This document shows, one piece after another, positions 42,160 through 51,004 of a stretch of 64,000 nt of DNA (position 1 is the stretch's first letter; every line of letters begins with the position of its first letter). Made by a program: the position numbers and the translations under genes. The notes beneath the pieces are model-generated. The model saw only the letters and a list, made by a program, of their open reading frames with translations. It had not been told where the DNA came from and ran no database searches. The stretch lies in contig JBBQVS010000001.1 in the NCBI GenBank assembly GCA_038211295.1, positions 62,001-126,000 on the forward strand, written 5' to 3'. Source of the DNA: JBBQVS01 sp038211295. GTDB taxonomy: Bacteria; Chloroflexota; Ktedonobacteria; Ktedonobacterales; Ktedonobacteraceae.

Positions 42160-43509
42160 TTATACGACTGGTTGCTTGCCAGGAGATACAAGAGCCGACT
42201 GAACAATGAGTGCCGTTGGAGATACAATGTCCTGTACAATCAGACGCGCACCACGCTGGAAGGTAAGGTACGCCCACGCCCACTGGAACATTACCAGAAA
42301 ACGGTTGCGAAATCCAATCAGGAAAAAGACGTGGACAGCAAGCCAGAAAAACCATCCGATAAAGCCGGTCAAATGGACAGAGCCAAAATCAGCAATACCG
42401 TAGGCACGCCCAACCGTCGCAAGATTGCCTTTGTTTCTATAATGAAACGGTTGCGTATGCTCTTTTCCTGCAACACGCGCCGCCACCACAGAAGCTGCGT
42501 AGACGCCCTCTTGCATAGCTACTGGAGCAACACCAGGCAAAGGTTTTCCATTCTGGAACAGACTCGCCATGTCACCAACTACAAACACGTTAGCGTGTCC
42601 GAGAATAGTAAGATTTGGTTGTACTTTCACACGTCCCGCACGGTCTAACTCCGCGCCCAACCACTTGCCAACAGGCGAGGCCGCAACACCAGCAGTCCAA
42701 ATCACTGTTTTTGCATTCAGCCGCGTATCGCCCAGAACAACACCATCGGCATCGATATCTGTGACCGCAACATGAAGTTTTACCTCTACACCAAGTTTTT
42801 CAAGTGCTTTCTGTGCCTTGCCCGCAAGCTTTTCAGGGAAAGCCGCCAGTGTTCTTGGGGCAGCCTCAACAAGCACAATACGTGCGAGCTTTGGGTCAAT
42901 GTGGCGAAAATCACTCGCCAACGCTTTATGAGCAAGTTCAGCGATAGCTCCCGCCATCTCGACACCTGTCGGGCCAGCACCAACCAGCACAAATGTAAGC
43001 AATGCCTGAAGCTTTACGGGGTCTGGCTCCATTTCCGCAGCCTCGAACGCAAGGAGAATTTTCCGACGTATAGCAGTTGCATCGGCAATAGTTTTCAGCC
43101 CAGGCGCGAACCGCTCCCATTCATCGTGTCCAAAGTAGCCATGTGTGGCTCCGGTTGCAACAATCAAATAGTCATAATGAACGGCACGCTGTTGTGTCTG
43201 GACACACTGCCCTTCAAGATCGATACCCGTTACCTCTGCCATCATCACCCGTGTATTACGCTGCTTTCTGAGAATGTGACGAATTGGGCCAGAGATATCG
43301 GCAGGCGAAAGTTCTGCTGTGGCAACCTGATACAAAAGGGGTTGGAAGACGTGGTGATTGTTGCGATCAATCAAGGTAATATCTACAGGCGCATCGTGAA
43401 GCGCATGCGCCGCCTTTATACCACCAAATCCACCGCCGATAATAACAACATGTGGTCTCGCAGTTCTGCCTGTAGAACCTTCAATACTCTGTGCAATATG
43501 TGTGGTCAT
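42160..43509 (-). CDS. Type II NADH:quinone oxidoreductase (NDH-2)
   Basis: 449-aa FAD-dependent, non-proton-pumping NADH dehydrogenase. The N-terminal FAD motif GGGFGG (about 25-30), the NADH-binding GAGPTGVEMAGAIAEL (~177-192) and VVGDMASL near 310 are present. The C-terminal hydrophobic segments (GFIGWFFWLAVHVFFLIGF) anchor it at the cytoplasmic face of the membrane. It feeds electrons from NADH to the quinone pool. It appears to be a single-gene unit; AGGAGAG precedes the ATG. Confidence 0.93.
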   Translation of the reverse strand: MTTHIAQSIEGSTGRTARPHVVIIGGGFGGIKAAHALHDAPVDITLIDRNNHHVFQPLLYQVATAELSPADISGPIRHILRKQRNTRVMMAEVTGIDLEGQCVQTQQRAVHYDYLIVATGATHGYFGHDEWERFAPGLKTIADATAIRRKILLAFEAAEMEPDPVKLQALLTFVLVGAGPTGVEMAGAIAELAHKALASDFRHIDPKLARIVLVEAAPRTLAAFPEKLAGKAQKALEKLGVEVKLHVAVTDIDADGVVLGDTRLNAKTVIWTAGVAASPVGKWLGAELDRAGRVKVQPNLTILGHANVFVVGDMASLFQNGKPLPGVAPVAMQEGVYAASVVAARVAGKEHTQPFHYRNKGNLATVGRAYGIADFGSVHLTGFIGWFFWLAVHVFFLIGFRNRFLVMFQWAWAYLTFQRGARLIVQDIVSPTALIVQSALVSPGKQPVV

Positions 43510-43642
43510 ACTTTTCTCTCCTTACGTCTCAGCGCGGAGGCGATGCCATGTTCGTCGTCGAACGTGCATATCTTTTTCTTTCTTTTACTCTCTCATTATA
43601 GCACATCCGTATATACCAGGCAGGTACACGCGCAAAACATCT

Positions 43643-44719
43643 TTATTTTTGCTCAAGAAACGCGAGTACCGAAATCTCTTCAGGATGCAGACCATGTAAG
43701 GCTTGGACGACAGCTTGTTTGTCATCCTGTTTGAGCGCGTTCAACAAAGAACCATTGAGATATGCATCTATGATTTCCGGGTGAATATAGCTCTTACGAC
43801 AGATCGTGGGCGTGTTACCAAGCTGTTTAGAGGCAGACTTAATGGCATCGACGACGTTTCTCTTCGCTTGCGTCTCCGTCTCATACGGCCCCAGGTCTTG
43901 TAACGAACACATTGCTGTGACAGTGCCAGTCCAGGTGCGGAAGTCTTTGGCGGTAAACTCCTGATCCGTGATACGCTGTAAATATGCGTTTACATCGTTT
44001 GATTCAATAACATGCAACTTCTCCTGTTCATCGTAGTATTGAAAAAGCTCATGACCAGGCAAATGCTGACATGTCTTAATGATTTTCGCGAGTTGTCTGT
44101 CTCTAACATCGATCTCATGATCTTTACCACTCTTCCCACGAAAGTGAAACCGCACCTTTGTCCCTGTAACTTCTACATGGTCGTCACGCATGGTTGTCAG
44201 TCCAAACGATCCATTCTCACGCGCGTATTCTTCGTTGCCTATCCGAATAGAGGTGGTATCAAGGAGACGTACTACCGTCGCAAGCACTTTTTCACGTGGA
44301 AGACCTGGGAGTTTAAGATCATGTTCAACACACTCGCGTACAAGAGGCAGTGCTTTCCCAAAAGCAATCATCCTATCGAACTTTGTCTCGTCTCTAATCT
44401 CGCGCCATTTAGGATGATAGCGGTACTGCTTACGACCCTTTGCGTCTCTTCCCGTAGCTTGAATGTGGCCATGAGAATTGGGACATATCCAGACATTCTT
44501 CCACGCCGGCGGAATACCAAGCGCATGAATGTAAGCTATTTTTCCCTTATCGCGAATTGGTTTTCCATCAAGATCAAGGTAACTAAAGTGCTTCCCCACT
44601 CTTTTGCGCCGTATACCTGGTGTCGCATCTGAGACATAGCGCAGACCTGCACCCTTTGCAGCTTCGACAGGTGCCGCAATGTCCCTCTTTTGCCCTTCTT
44701 GTATGCCTACTGACGACAT
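43643..44719 (-). CDS. DNA topoisomerase IB (poxvirus-like)
   Basis: About 358-aa type IB topoisomerase that relaxes supercoils through a 3'-phosphotyrosine. Family features include the N-terminal GIRRKRVGKHFSYLDLDGKPI region, IPPAWKNVWICPNSHGHIQATGRDAKGRKQYRYH (central Arg/Lys residues) and a C-terminal CRKSYIHPEIIDAYL holding the catalytic Tyr. The ATG at 44719 has AGGAGC 7 nt upstream; the ATG at 44743 would add eight residues. Such enzymes are scattered in bacteria, often by transfer, but base usage here looks like the neighbours. Confidence 0.93.
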   Translation of the reverse strand: MSSVGIQEGQKRDIAAPVEAAKGAGLRYVSDATPGIRRKRVGKHFSYLDLDGKPIRDKGKIAYIHALGIPPAWKNVWICPNSHGHIQATGRDAKGRKQYRYHPKWREIRDETKFDRMIAFGKALPLVRECVEHDLKLPGLPREKVLATVVRLLDTTSIRIGNEEYARENGSFGLTTMRDDHVEVTGTKVRFHFRGKSGKDHEIDVRDRQLAKIIKTCQHLPGHELFQYYDEQEKLHVIESNDVNAYLQRITDQEFTAKDFRTWTGTVTAMCSLQDLGPYETETQAKRNVVDAIKSASKQLGNTPTICRKSYIHPEIIDAYLNGSLLNALKQDDKQAVVQALHGLHPEEISVLAFLEQK

Positions 44720-45019
44720 GTTATTGCTCCTGATACCACGCATATCACGTCAACGTTATCTCGTGCTTTATTCTTTCCACGTTTGAAAGAGGAACATTAG
44801 AGACATGAGTACTATCGTTATAGACACAAAATATCCTTACGTATACGTACTAACGTAGGGACTTCTCGCTGTTTTCCTCCCTCTTTCTCTTATTTGTCTT
44901 CTTCTAAGGTCTATGATACGTACCACCAAATATACGATGATTCTTTTTCCTCTGCTAGCTACCTTTATAAGGTAATTTTCTTTTATTAGAATAGTGCGTG
45001 ATTTTTCAGAATATGCGAG
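44720..45019. other. Divergent gap, AT-rich
   Basis: 300-bp gap between divergent topoisomerase IB and histidine kinase genes. AT-rich toward the kinase. A CGTATACGTACTAACG run (around 44840) has partial dyad symmetry. I see no gene or clear promoter. Confidence 0.4.
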
Positions 45020-45934
45020 ATGTTTATGATAAATAAGTTTTTTTGGCGATGCATGGCATTTATAGTAAATAGTTTATGGACGTTTATAAAAGTTGTGCTG
45101 TTCATCATAGTCCGTGATGTGTTGGTACAAAAACAGACCGAGGTCAAGACAGAAGAGAGAGTTAAACGCGAGGCACAGCAAAGAATGAATGAGTTTTTGA
45201 GTGTTGCGAGCCACGAATTAAAAACTCCACTCACGAGCATTAAAGGAAATATTCAGTTGATGACGCGTAAGCTAAAATCTAAGCAAGGTGCGGACGTGTC
45301 AGATGAAGGTGGGAGCGAGAAGCACGATGACCAAGCAAATCGTGTGCTCAACGAGGCGCGGGAACTATTGGAACGTACAGACAAACAGATCACGCAGCTT
45401 TCTCGATTAGTGAACACGCTTTTAGAGAGTTCGCGCATCAGTGCAAACACCATAGATTTGCTCATGGAGACATGCGAGTTAGATACCGTTGTGCGTGACG
45501 TCGTGCAAGATGTACGCCACATTCCGAAAAGTCGTGTGGTTCATATGAATATGAAGGAGGATAATGTTCTTGTAATGGCAGACGTCAACCGTGTCAAACA
45601 GGTAGTTATTCACTTTCTCTCCAACGCTCACAAATACTCACCGATTGAAGAACGCATAGAGGTTTCACTTGTAAAAGAAGGTGAAACGGTGAAAGTTTCC
45701 ATTCACGATGCAGGCCCTGGCATTCCAGCAAGTGAACACAACAAAATTTGGGAACGTTACTACCGTGTTCCAACTATAGAGATACAAAACGGCAGTGAAA
45801 TCGGTTTGGGTCTAGGACTTCACATTAGCCGTACCATTATTGAACAACACCATGGACGTGTCGGAGTGCAGAGTGCTCCCGGTACAGGCTCAACGTTCTG
45901 GTTTAGCTTGCCACTTTCTCAAAGTATGCTGTAG
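45020..45934 (+). CDS. Sensor histidine kinase (HisKA type), minimal sensor
   Basis: 304 aa. One short N-terminal hydrophobic segment (about 10-35) anchors the protein, followed by a basic/acidic coiled stretch and the HisKA motif SVASHELKTPLTSIKG (His about 68). The ATP domain shows FLSNAHKYSP, DAGPGIP and IGLGLGLHISR. There is no discernible extracellular sensor, so it probably senses within or at the membrane or through a partner. No response regulator adjoins. The ribosome site before 45020 is weak, so the exact start is unsure. Confidence 0.9.
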   Translation: MFMINKFFWRCMAFIVNSLWTFIKVVLFIIVRDVLVQKQTEVKTEERVKREAQQRMNEFLSVASHELKTPLTSIKGNIQLMTRKLKSKQGADVSDEGGSEKHDDQANRVLNEARELLERTDKQITQLSRLVNTLLESSRISANTIDLLMETCELDTVVRDVVQDVRHIPKSRVVHMNMKEDNVLVMADVNRVKQVVIHFLSNAHKYSPIEERIEVSLVKEGETVKVSIHDAGPGIPASEHNKIWERYYRVPTIEIQNGSEIGLGLGLHISRTIIEQHHGRVGVQSAPGTGSTFWFSLPLSQSML

Positions 45935-46039
45935 TATATCGAGGGTTTTCTTCAGTTTCGCCGTACCAATACATCGCTAAACGCATGTCGGATGTAGAGG
46001 AAAATAGCATGTCAGAGGAGGACAAGAGAGAAGGGAAGA

Positions 46040-46112
46040 TGGGCCCACCTGGGATCGAACCAGGGACCAACCCGTTATGAGCAGGCTGCTCTAACCGCTG
46101 AGCTATAGGCCC
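46040..46112 (-). tRNA. tRNA with CAU anticodon, probably tRNA-Ile2 (lysidine type)
   Basis: 73-nt cloverleaf: acceptor GGGCCTA/TGGGCCC, D arm GCTC...GAGC, anticodon stem GCCTG/CGGGT with loop CTCATAA (anticodon CAU at 46077-46079), T arm CCTGG-TTCGATC-CCAGG, discriminator A, CCA not encoded. The G1-C72 pair excludes the initiator. C4-G69 and C5-G68 are the TilS identity pairs of Ile2, favouring AUA-reading tRNA-Ile over elongator Met. Confidence 0.93.
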
Positions 46113-46481
46113 TTGCAAAATGGATTATAGCATATCGTCTCTTACTTGTGAAGGGGGCAAATTCTATTCGCGAACTCTCTGCCATGCTTTCTTATTACAA
46201 TTTTTATCATAATTCTTTACAACATAATAACGTATCAGCGTATATACTTGTGAACACGCAACCAAAAGCAGCGAGCGTAAACGTTCAACTACTGAGCCAC
46301 TAGAGACAAAACGTTTTCTATCGTGGTATAATATTCGCGAACGCACGGTTCTGCTGACCCTGTGCGTCGTGTGGCAGGGAGCAGAAAAGAAGTTTTTGTA
46401 CTCACAAACGATACCTTGTACGACAGGACCGCGCTCTTCTCAAGTTTGCAGCGTGGTCTCATTTTTTCCCAGGAGCATTCA
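46113..46481. other. Gap between tRNA and korA
   Basis: 369-bp region. The only promoter-like element is TATAAT (46327-46332, +) without a good -35. The frame of korA is open upstream of its start from 46362, but that part has no ribosome site and no family resemblance. Confidence 0.4.
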
Positions 46482-48224
46482 ATGACGAATGAAGTCACTA
46501 TTCGTATTGGGGGCGAGTCAGGTGAAGGAACCATATCTGGTGGTGATATCCTCGCATTGGCAGCCGCCCGTTGGGGGTATCATGTGTATACCTTCCGCAC
46601 GTTTCCCGCAGAAATTCTTGGCGGCCCCTGTCTTTTTCAGGTACGCATCAGCGATGCCCCTGTGAAGTCAATGGGCGATTTTGCTGATGTACTCATCTGT
46701 CTCAATAAAGAAGCATATGATCGTAATATTGGCGAACTGCGCGATGGGGGTGTCCTCATTTATGATCCCTCCGATTTTACGCCTGAAGCGAACAATAAAA
46801 TCTCGTATGCAATCCCTTTTAATGAGATCGCCCGTAAAGAGATACAGCTTTTCCAGACGAAAAACATGGTCATGCTCGGTGCTATCTCCGGGCTGTTTGG
46901 CCCACCTGTAGAAGCTATTGTGCAAGTTGTTCAATCAAAGCTCTCCAAATCACGCAAGTCCAGCAGTAACTTGATGGAAAAAAATATGCTGGCGTTGGAT
47001 GTCGCGAAGAAATATGTCACTGAGCGTATTGCAAAGCAAGACCAATATCGTCTGGGAGCGGTTGAAAAAGCTGATCGTGTGATTCTAAACGGGAATCAGG
47101 CGGTGGTAGCTGGTGCGCTCGCGGCCCGTTGTGGCTTTTTTGCGGGCTATCCTATCACACCAGCGAGCGATATCATGGAAGGACTCGCCAAAGAATTGCC
47201 ACAGGTAGGCGGGACATTTCTTCAGGCTGAGGACGAGATGGCGGCACTCGCGGCGGTACTCGGCGCATCCTATGGCGGTGTGCGCTCGATGACCGCGACT
47301 TCTGGCCCTGGCTTTTCGCTTATGACCGAACTGATTGGCCTTGCATCAATGGCTGAGCTGCCAGTCGTGATTGTCGATGCTCAACGCGGTGGCCCCAGCA
47401 CGGGTCTGCCAACAAAGATGGAGCAGTCCGATCTTAGCTTCGCGCTGAACGCTGGACACGGCGACTCACCACGCATCGTACTCGCACCCGCAAATGTCGC
47501 TGATTGCTACAATTTGATGATTATGGCCTTCAATATGGCCGAGCGGTATCAAATGCCAGTCCTTTTCTTGACCGATCAGTCACTTACCGCACGCGTCGAG
47601 AGTGTCGAGCGTAGCACTTTTCAGATGCAACTCATTCAGGAGCGCATCAAGCCACAACAAGCGGAGCAGGAACTCGCTGTTGCCGGGGGCCAAAGCTTTA
47701 TGCGCTACGCCAACACAGCAAATGGGATCTCGCCCATGTCGATTCCTGGCAAGGGTGCTCCATCGTATACCGCGACGGGGCTAGAGCATGACGAGCATGG
47801 ACACCCCGACTATGAGCCGGAAGACCATGTTGCTATGATGCAAAAACGCTATCGTAAGCTCGCAACCGCCGCCGAAGAGTTGCCGGCACCCACACGCTAC
47901 GGTGATGACGATGCAGTTCTCGGCATTATTGGCTGGGGTTCAACCGAAGGCGCGGTTCAGGAAGCGGTAGATCATGCCCGCGCGAATGGCTATAAGGTCG
48001 CGTCGATGCATCCAAGAGTGCTTTCGCCCCTTCCTGACGAAACAATTCGTACTTTTATTGGTTCCGTGCAAAAAGTGATTGTCGCGGAATGCAACTATTC
48101 TGGTCAACTCGCAAACCTCCTGGGCGCGAAGTTGGGTGTACAGGCTATTCGTGTAAATAAGTTTGGTGGTATTCCATTTACTGCTGCTGATATCTTTCAA
48201 GCCATCGAGGAGGCTCACGCATAA
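46482..48224 (+). CDS. korA: 2-oxoacid:ferredoxin oxidoreductase, gamma-alpha fused subunit
   Basis: About 580-aa KorA-type subunit of 2-oxoglutarate (or related 2-oxoacid):ferredoxin oxidoreductase, which forms acyl-CoA and reduced ferredoxin. The N-terminal ~190 residues are the gamma domain (IRIGGESGEGTISGGDILALAAA). The alpha/pyrimidine-binding part follows (GNQAVVAGALAARCGFFAGYPITPASDIME, SGPGFSLMTELIGLA). The ATG at 46482 has AGGAGC 6 nt upstream. korB begins within the stop codon (TAATG), so the subunits are translationally coupled. Confidence 0.93.
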   Translation: MTNEVTIRIGGESGEGTISGGDILALAAARWGYHVYTFRTFPAEILGGPCLFQVRISDAPVKSMGDFADVLICLNKEAYDRNIGELRDGGVLIYDPSDFTPEANNKISYAIPFNEIARKEIQLFQTKNMVMLGAISGLFGPPVEAIVQVVQSKLSKSRKSSSNLMEKNMLALDVAKKYVTERIAKQDQYRLGAVEKADRVILNGNQAVVAGALAARCGFFAGYPITPASDIMEGLAKELPQVGGTFLQAEDEMAALAAVLGASYGGVRSMTATSGPGFSLMTELIGLASMAELPVVIVDAQRGGPSTGLPTKMEQSDLSFALNAGHGDSPRIVLAPANVADCYNLMIMAFNMAERYQMPVLFLTDQSLTARVESVERSTFQMQLIQERIKPQQAEQELAVAGGQSFMRYANTANGISPMSIPGKGAPSYTATGLEHDEHGHPDYEPEDHVAMMQKRYRKLATAAEELPAPTRYGDDDAVLGIIGWGSTEGAVQEAVDHARANGYKVASMHPRVLSPLPDETIRTFIGSVQKVIVAECNYSGQLANLLGAKLGVQAIRVNKFGGIPFTAADIFQAIEEAHA

Positions 48225-49069
48225 TGACGCAATCTGTTATCAATCCAACCCCAAAAGACTATAAGAGCGAGGTAAAGCCAACGTGGTGTCCAGGTTGTGG
48301 TGACTTTGGCGTGCTTAACGCGACCTATCGCGGACTTGCTAGCCTGAAACTGGCACCCGATCAGACCGTCGTAGTATCTGGTATCGGCTGCTCTAGCCGC
48401 TTCCCCCACTTCATGAAGACATTCGGTTTTCACACGGTTCACGGACGCGGCTTGCCTGTCGCGCAGGGCTTGAAGATGGCTCGCCCCGATCTGACGGTTG
48501 TCGCGGTTGGCGGTGATGGCGATTTCTTTAGTATTGGTGCAGGTCATCTGCTCCACGCAGCCCTCCGCAATATTGATGTTACTGTTATTGTGATGGACAA
48601 CGAAATCTATGGCCTCACAAAGGGTCAGACCTCGCCGACTTCGCCACAAGGTCATGTCACCAAGTCTACTCCATACGGCCTGCTTGCGTCTCAGTTCAAC
48701 CCACTCGCAACCGTGCTGACGCTCAACACCAGCTTCGTGGCGCGTGGCTATTCGGCGAAACCAAAAGAGTTGGCGTCACTCATCGAGAAAGGGATTCAGC
48801 ACAAAGGCTTTTCGTTTATTCATGTGCTTAGCCCATGTCCTACGTTCTATCATACCTTTGATGCATGGGATGCCTCAGTGACGCCTATCGCTGCTGACCA
48901 CGATACCAGTAACCGCGCACAGGCAATGGTGCTGGCGATGGAGACAGAGAAGCAGTATATTGGCTTGCTTTATCAGCAAGAGCGTCCTACAATGGATCAG
49001 GCGGCTCACCAGTTGGTGCAGCAAGCCAGACAATTCGACCTGGATCAGTACATGAAACGTTTCGCGTAA
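48224..49069 (+). CDS. korB: 2-oxoacid:ferredoxin oxidoreductase beta subunit
   Basis: 281-aa thiamine-diphosphate-binding subunit. The cluster-binding CPGCGDFG near residue 24, CSSRFPHF (~55), the TPP motif GGDGDFFSIGAGH ... MDNEIYGLTKGQ (G-D-G-x(24-27)-N pattern) and CPTFYH near 205 are typical of KorB. It binds TPP and a [4Fe-4S] cluster and carries out decarboxylation with KorA. A strong terminator follows. Substrate is most likely 2-oxoglutarate, by family. Confidence 0.94.
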   Translation: MTQSVINPTPKDYKSEVKPTWCPGCGDFGVLNATYRGLASLKLAPDQTVVVSGIGCSSRFPHFMKTFGFHTVHGRGLPVAQGLKMARPDLTVVAVGGDGDFFSIGAGHLLHAALRNIDVTVIVMDNEIYGLTKGQTSPTSPQGHVTKSTPYGLLASQFNPLATVLTLNTSFVARGYSAKPKELASLIEKGIQHKGFSFIHVLSPCPTFYHTFDAWDASVTPIAADHDTSNRAQAMVLAMETEKQYIGLLYQQERPTMDQAAHQLVQQARQFDLDQYMKRFA

Positions 49070-49086
49070 CGAAGATCGCTCAAAAA

Positions 49087-49126
49087 CGTGTGTGCCGTCT
49101 CTCTAAAGGAGATAACGGCACACGCG
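49087..49126 (+). terminator. Rho-independent terminator of korAB
   Basis: CGTGTGTGCCGT / ACGGCACACGCG stem (one mismatch, 16-nt loop) followed by TTTTTTGTT, 17 nt after korB. Confidence 0.9.
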
Positions 49127-49153
49127 TTTTTTGTTAAAGTGGGAGGCTATCGT

Positions 49154-49378
49154 TTAGAGGGCATGTATTTGGCGAGCTTGCGCGGCTGCCTGCATGGAGT
49201 TTAGCACGGCCTGCGAGAACTTTTCGCCACATGGCCCACAAAACACACCGCTTTCGTTGTGGTGACTACCACCAATGGCGGTCAACTGACGCTCCGCGAG
49301 CTTTCCACACCACTCGCAAGAACTGCCGAGCGGAGCGAAATCAACAGAGACAGGGCGGCGGAATTCATTGCTTGTCAT
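49154..49378 (-). CDS. Small zinc-ribbon-like protein
   Basis: 74-aa protein with two CxxC knuckles: CEWCGKLA (residues 21-28) and CGPCGEKF (47-54), separated by a 26-residue segment containing His-His. This is a likely zinc-binding fold. AGGAGG lies 8 nt before the ATG, so the gene is probably real. No family recognised. The Met/Ala/Gln-rich C-terminal helix might mediate oligomerisation. Confidence 0.72.
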   Translation of the reverse strand: MTSNEFRRPVSVDFAPLGSSCEWCGKLAERQLTAIGGSHHNESGVFCGPCGEKFSQAVLNSMQAAAQARQIHAL

Positions 49379-49790
49379 GAAGGGTTCCTCCTATGAGATG
49401 CTGGTCGCACACAAATTATGCACGACGAACGGGAAAAGAACAGCACACAAGGGGAATTTCGCATCTTGTGGTATATCTGATGTACCAGTCAAAAGCCACG
49501 ACGACACGACATTCACAAAACGACGCTTCATCGCCTCGGAGCAACGCTGCTCCTATTGGTAACGCGTGGGGATAGGAATGTTACCTTTGTACAACAGAGT
49601 ATACCACAGAATTATGTCAAATGGAAGATGTATTTGCTCTAGTTACGCTTCGGTTTACTCCTCGTAATTTCTCACGGCTTTGCTGACCACAAAAGCAGGT
49701 TTCCGATTTGTGCATCGTAGACGATGATGCCTGTTCATGCTTCTGAAACCTTGTTCTTCGCATAATCAGTAGGCGCAAGGTGAGCATAGA
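49379..49790. other. Gene-free region with possible structured RNA
   Basis: 412 bp without a convincing gene. AGGTTTC (49698-49704) pairs with GAAACCT (49745-49751), enclosing a CATCG-taga-CGATG hairpin. A second hairpin TTACG...CGTAA lies at about 49642-49665. These might form a structured RNA on either strand. I could not match a known riboswitch. Confidence 0.3.
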
Positions 49791-49943
49791 TCAAATAGCA
49801 GGGAACCTCTGAGGGTAAGTATTGCTTTTAGCAACGACCTGTCTATGTGTGGAGGTAGCTTGAACATTATTCGCAATCCTGAGAATAACAATCAGCGCAA
49901 GAATAACTGTGACGCCAACTATGGAGAGTTTCATAACATGCAT
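49791..49943 (-). CDS. 50-aa peptide with N-terminal membrane segment
   Basis: Small gene with GGAA 8 nt before the ATG. The product has a basic start, a strong hydrophobic helix (about residues 5-24) ending in NNVQA, and a 22-residue polar tail. This could be a signal peptide releasing a short secreted peptide, or a bitopic membrane miniprotein. No family recognised. An ATG at 49934 is an alternative start but poorly spaced. Confidence 0.5.
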   Translation of the reverse strand: MHVMKLSIVGVTVILALIVILRIANNVQATSTHRQVVAKSNTYPQRFPAI

Positions 49944-50190
49944 AGCCCTAGTTCCTTTCCTAATACAGTTTAACAAATAGGGGCACAAATGTAGAATAGG
50001 CCGCCAGTATTACCGTTGCCTCTAAATGGTGCGTTTAACCAGTGTCCGTATATCGGATTGTTACCAGAAGAATGTCTCTATATACTTCTGCCAGTATCCT
50101 CACGATAGTGAATGTTGTTATTATTCACATCTATATAACATATCTGTTAGAATTTATAAAGCATCTTGTAAATTTGTATTCACTTTTGCC

Positions 50191-50478
50191 TTATTGACCC
50201 TCAACGAGTTCGCTTTTCGCCGCGGCCTCTTCCTGCTTGTGCTCCTCTGTTTCTACGGGCAGAGCGGGGAAGCGTGAGGTAAGTACACTTCCGACAATCC
50301 ACCCGACGGCTCCTAGCCCGACAGTCATACTCAACCATGCCAAAAGTATTGTGTTATATGCAACCCCAAATTGCGCGGCAAGCACGCCCGCGAGAATAAT
50401 ACCGAGGGAAAGCCCCACAGTGATGCCCATGAGACAACCGGGGTGGGCAAGGTTACGCCCACGTAATCGCTTCATCAT
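50191..50478 (-). CDS. Small two-TM membrane protein
   Basis: 95-aa protein with a basic N-terminus (MMKRLRGR), two hydrophobic helices (about 16-40 and 45-68) and an acidic Glu/Lys-rich C-terminal tail. By the positive-inside rule both termini should be cytoplasmic. No family recognised and a weak ribosome site, but composition and codon use look coding. Confidence 0.6.
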   Translation of the reverse strand: MMKRLRGRNLAHPGCLMGITVGLSLGIILAGVLAAQFGVAYNTILLAWLSMTVGLGAVGWIVGSVLTSRFPALPVETEEHKQEEAAAKSELVEGQ

Positions 50479-50756
50479 GATTCTTTGTTCTTATGTCCTT
50501 CTCTATATGTAATGGTGTTTATTGATAATAGCGCGTACTAAGAGAGTCGTCAAGGTGATTCCATTCATGCCATATCTACTTCTTCTGCTATAAGCAATAT
50601 TTTGTAGATAGGTATTTCTGTATTGGTGACGCGTGTATACTAGAAATGTGAGTGGTTGATGAGAGTCAAAAACAAAAAAAGATCGTTGAAGCCACTACTT
50701 TTCACTTTATTTGTAAAATATATAGTATATGCACATTTTGAAAGGATATCTCTATC

Positions 50757-50942
50757 ATGGCAAAAATCGCACCTATTCAGGCAGCTATCGCAGAAAAAGT
50801 TGGACATATCACTCTGACAGAAGAGAAGACAAACTCGAAGGGACGCAAAACTCTATTCATCGTTGTCCCCGTTGTTGTAGCAACAATCGCGGCAGTTTCG
50901 TTTTTCGTCGCGCGTCGTCTTCGCAGTACATCTGGATTCTAG
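50757..50942 (+). CDS. 61-aa single-pass membrane protein
   Basis: Short protein with an amphipathic Ala/Ile-rich N-terminus, a polar linker, one hydrophobic helix (about 32-51) and a basic end (ARRLRS). GAAAGGAT lies about 9 nt before the ATG and a strong terminator begins 15 nt after the stop, giving a clean monocistronic unit. Function unknown. Confidence 0.65.
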   Translation: MAKIAPIQAAIAEKVGHITLTEEKTNSKGRKTLFIVVPVVVATIAAVSFFVARRLRSTSGF

Positions 50943-50956
50943 TATCTCTATCACCA

Positions 50957-51004
50957 AAGAGGCCAGCGCGAAGTGTGTACTTCACGCTGGCCTCTTCTTT
51001 TTTT
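50957..51004. terminator. Strong bidirectional terminator
   Basis: AAGAGGCCAGCG-c-GAAGT / ACTTC-a-CGCTGGCCTCTT stem with a GTGT loop and a following T-rich run. It separates the 61-aa gene from the convergent P450 gene. Confidence 0.88.

Noticed and set aside
41953..42648. 231-codon frame opposite the kinase/NDH-2 boundary
   Set aside because: Antisense to two recognised genes; Arg/Ser-rich translation typical of a shadow frame.
42772..43734. 320-codon frame opposite NDH-2
   Set aside because: Long, but entirely antisense to a well-supported NDH-2 gene and with no recognisable motif.
44012..44632. 206-codon frame opposite topoisomerase IB
   Set aside because: Antisense shadow of a clear topoisomerase IB gene.
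46260..46320. A second tRNA downstream of the CAU tRNA
   Set aside because: A short GAGCCACTAG-like piece looks tRNA-ish but cannot be folded into a cloverleaf.
49620..49755. Possible c-di-GMP (GEMM) riboswitch on the minus strand
   Set aside because: A GCAAAGCC and an AAACC are present at plausible distance, but the second half of the consensus and the pairing pattern do not fit.
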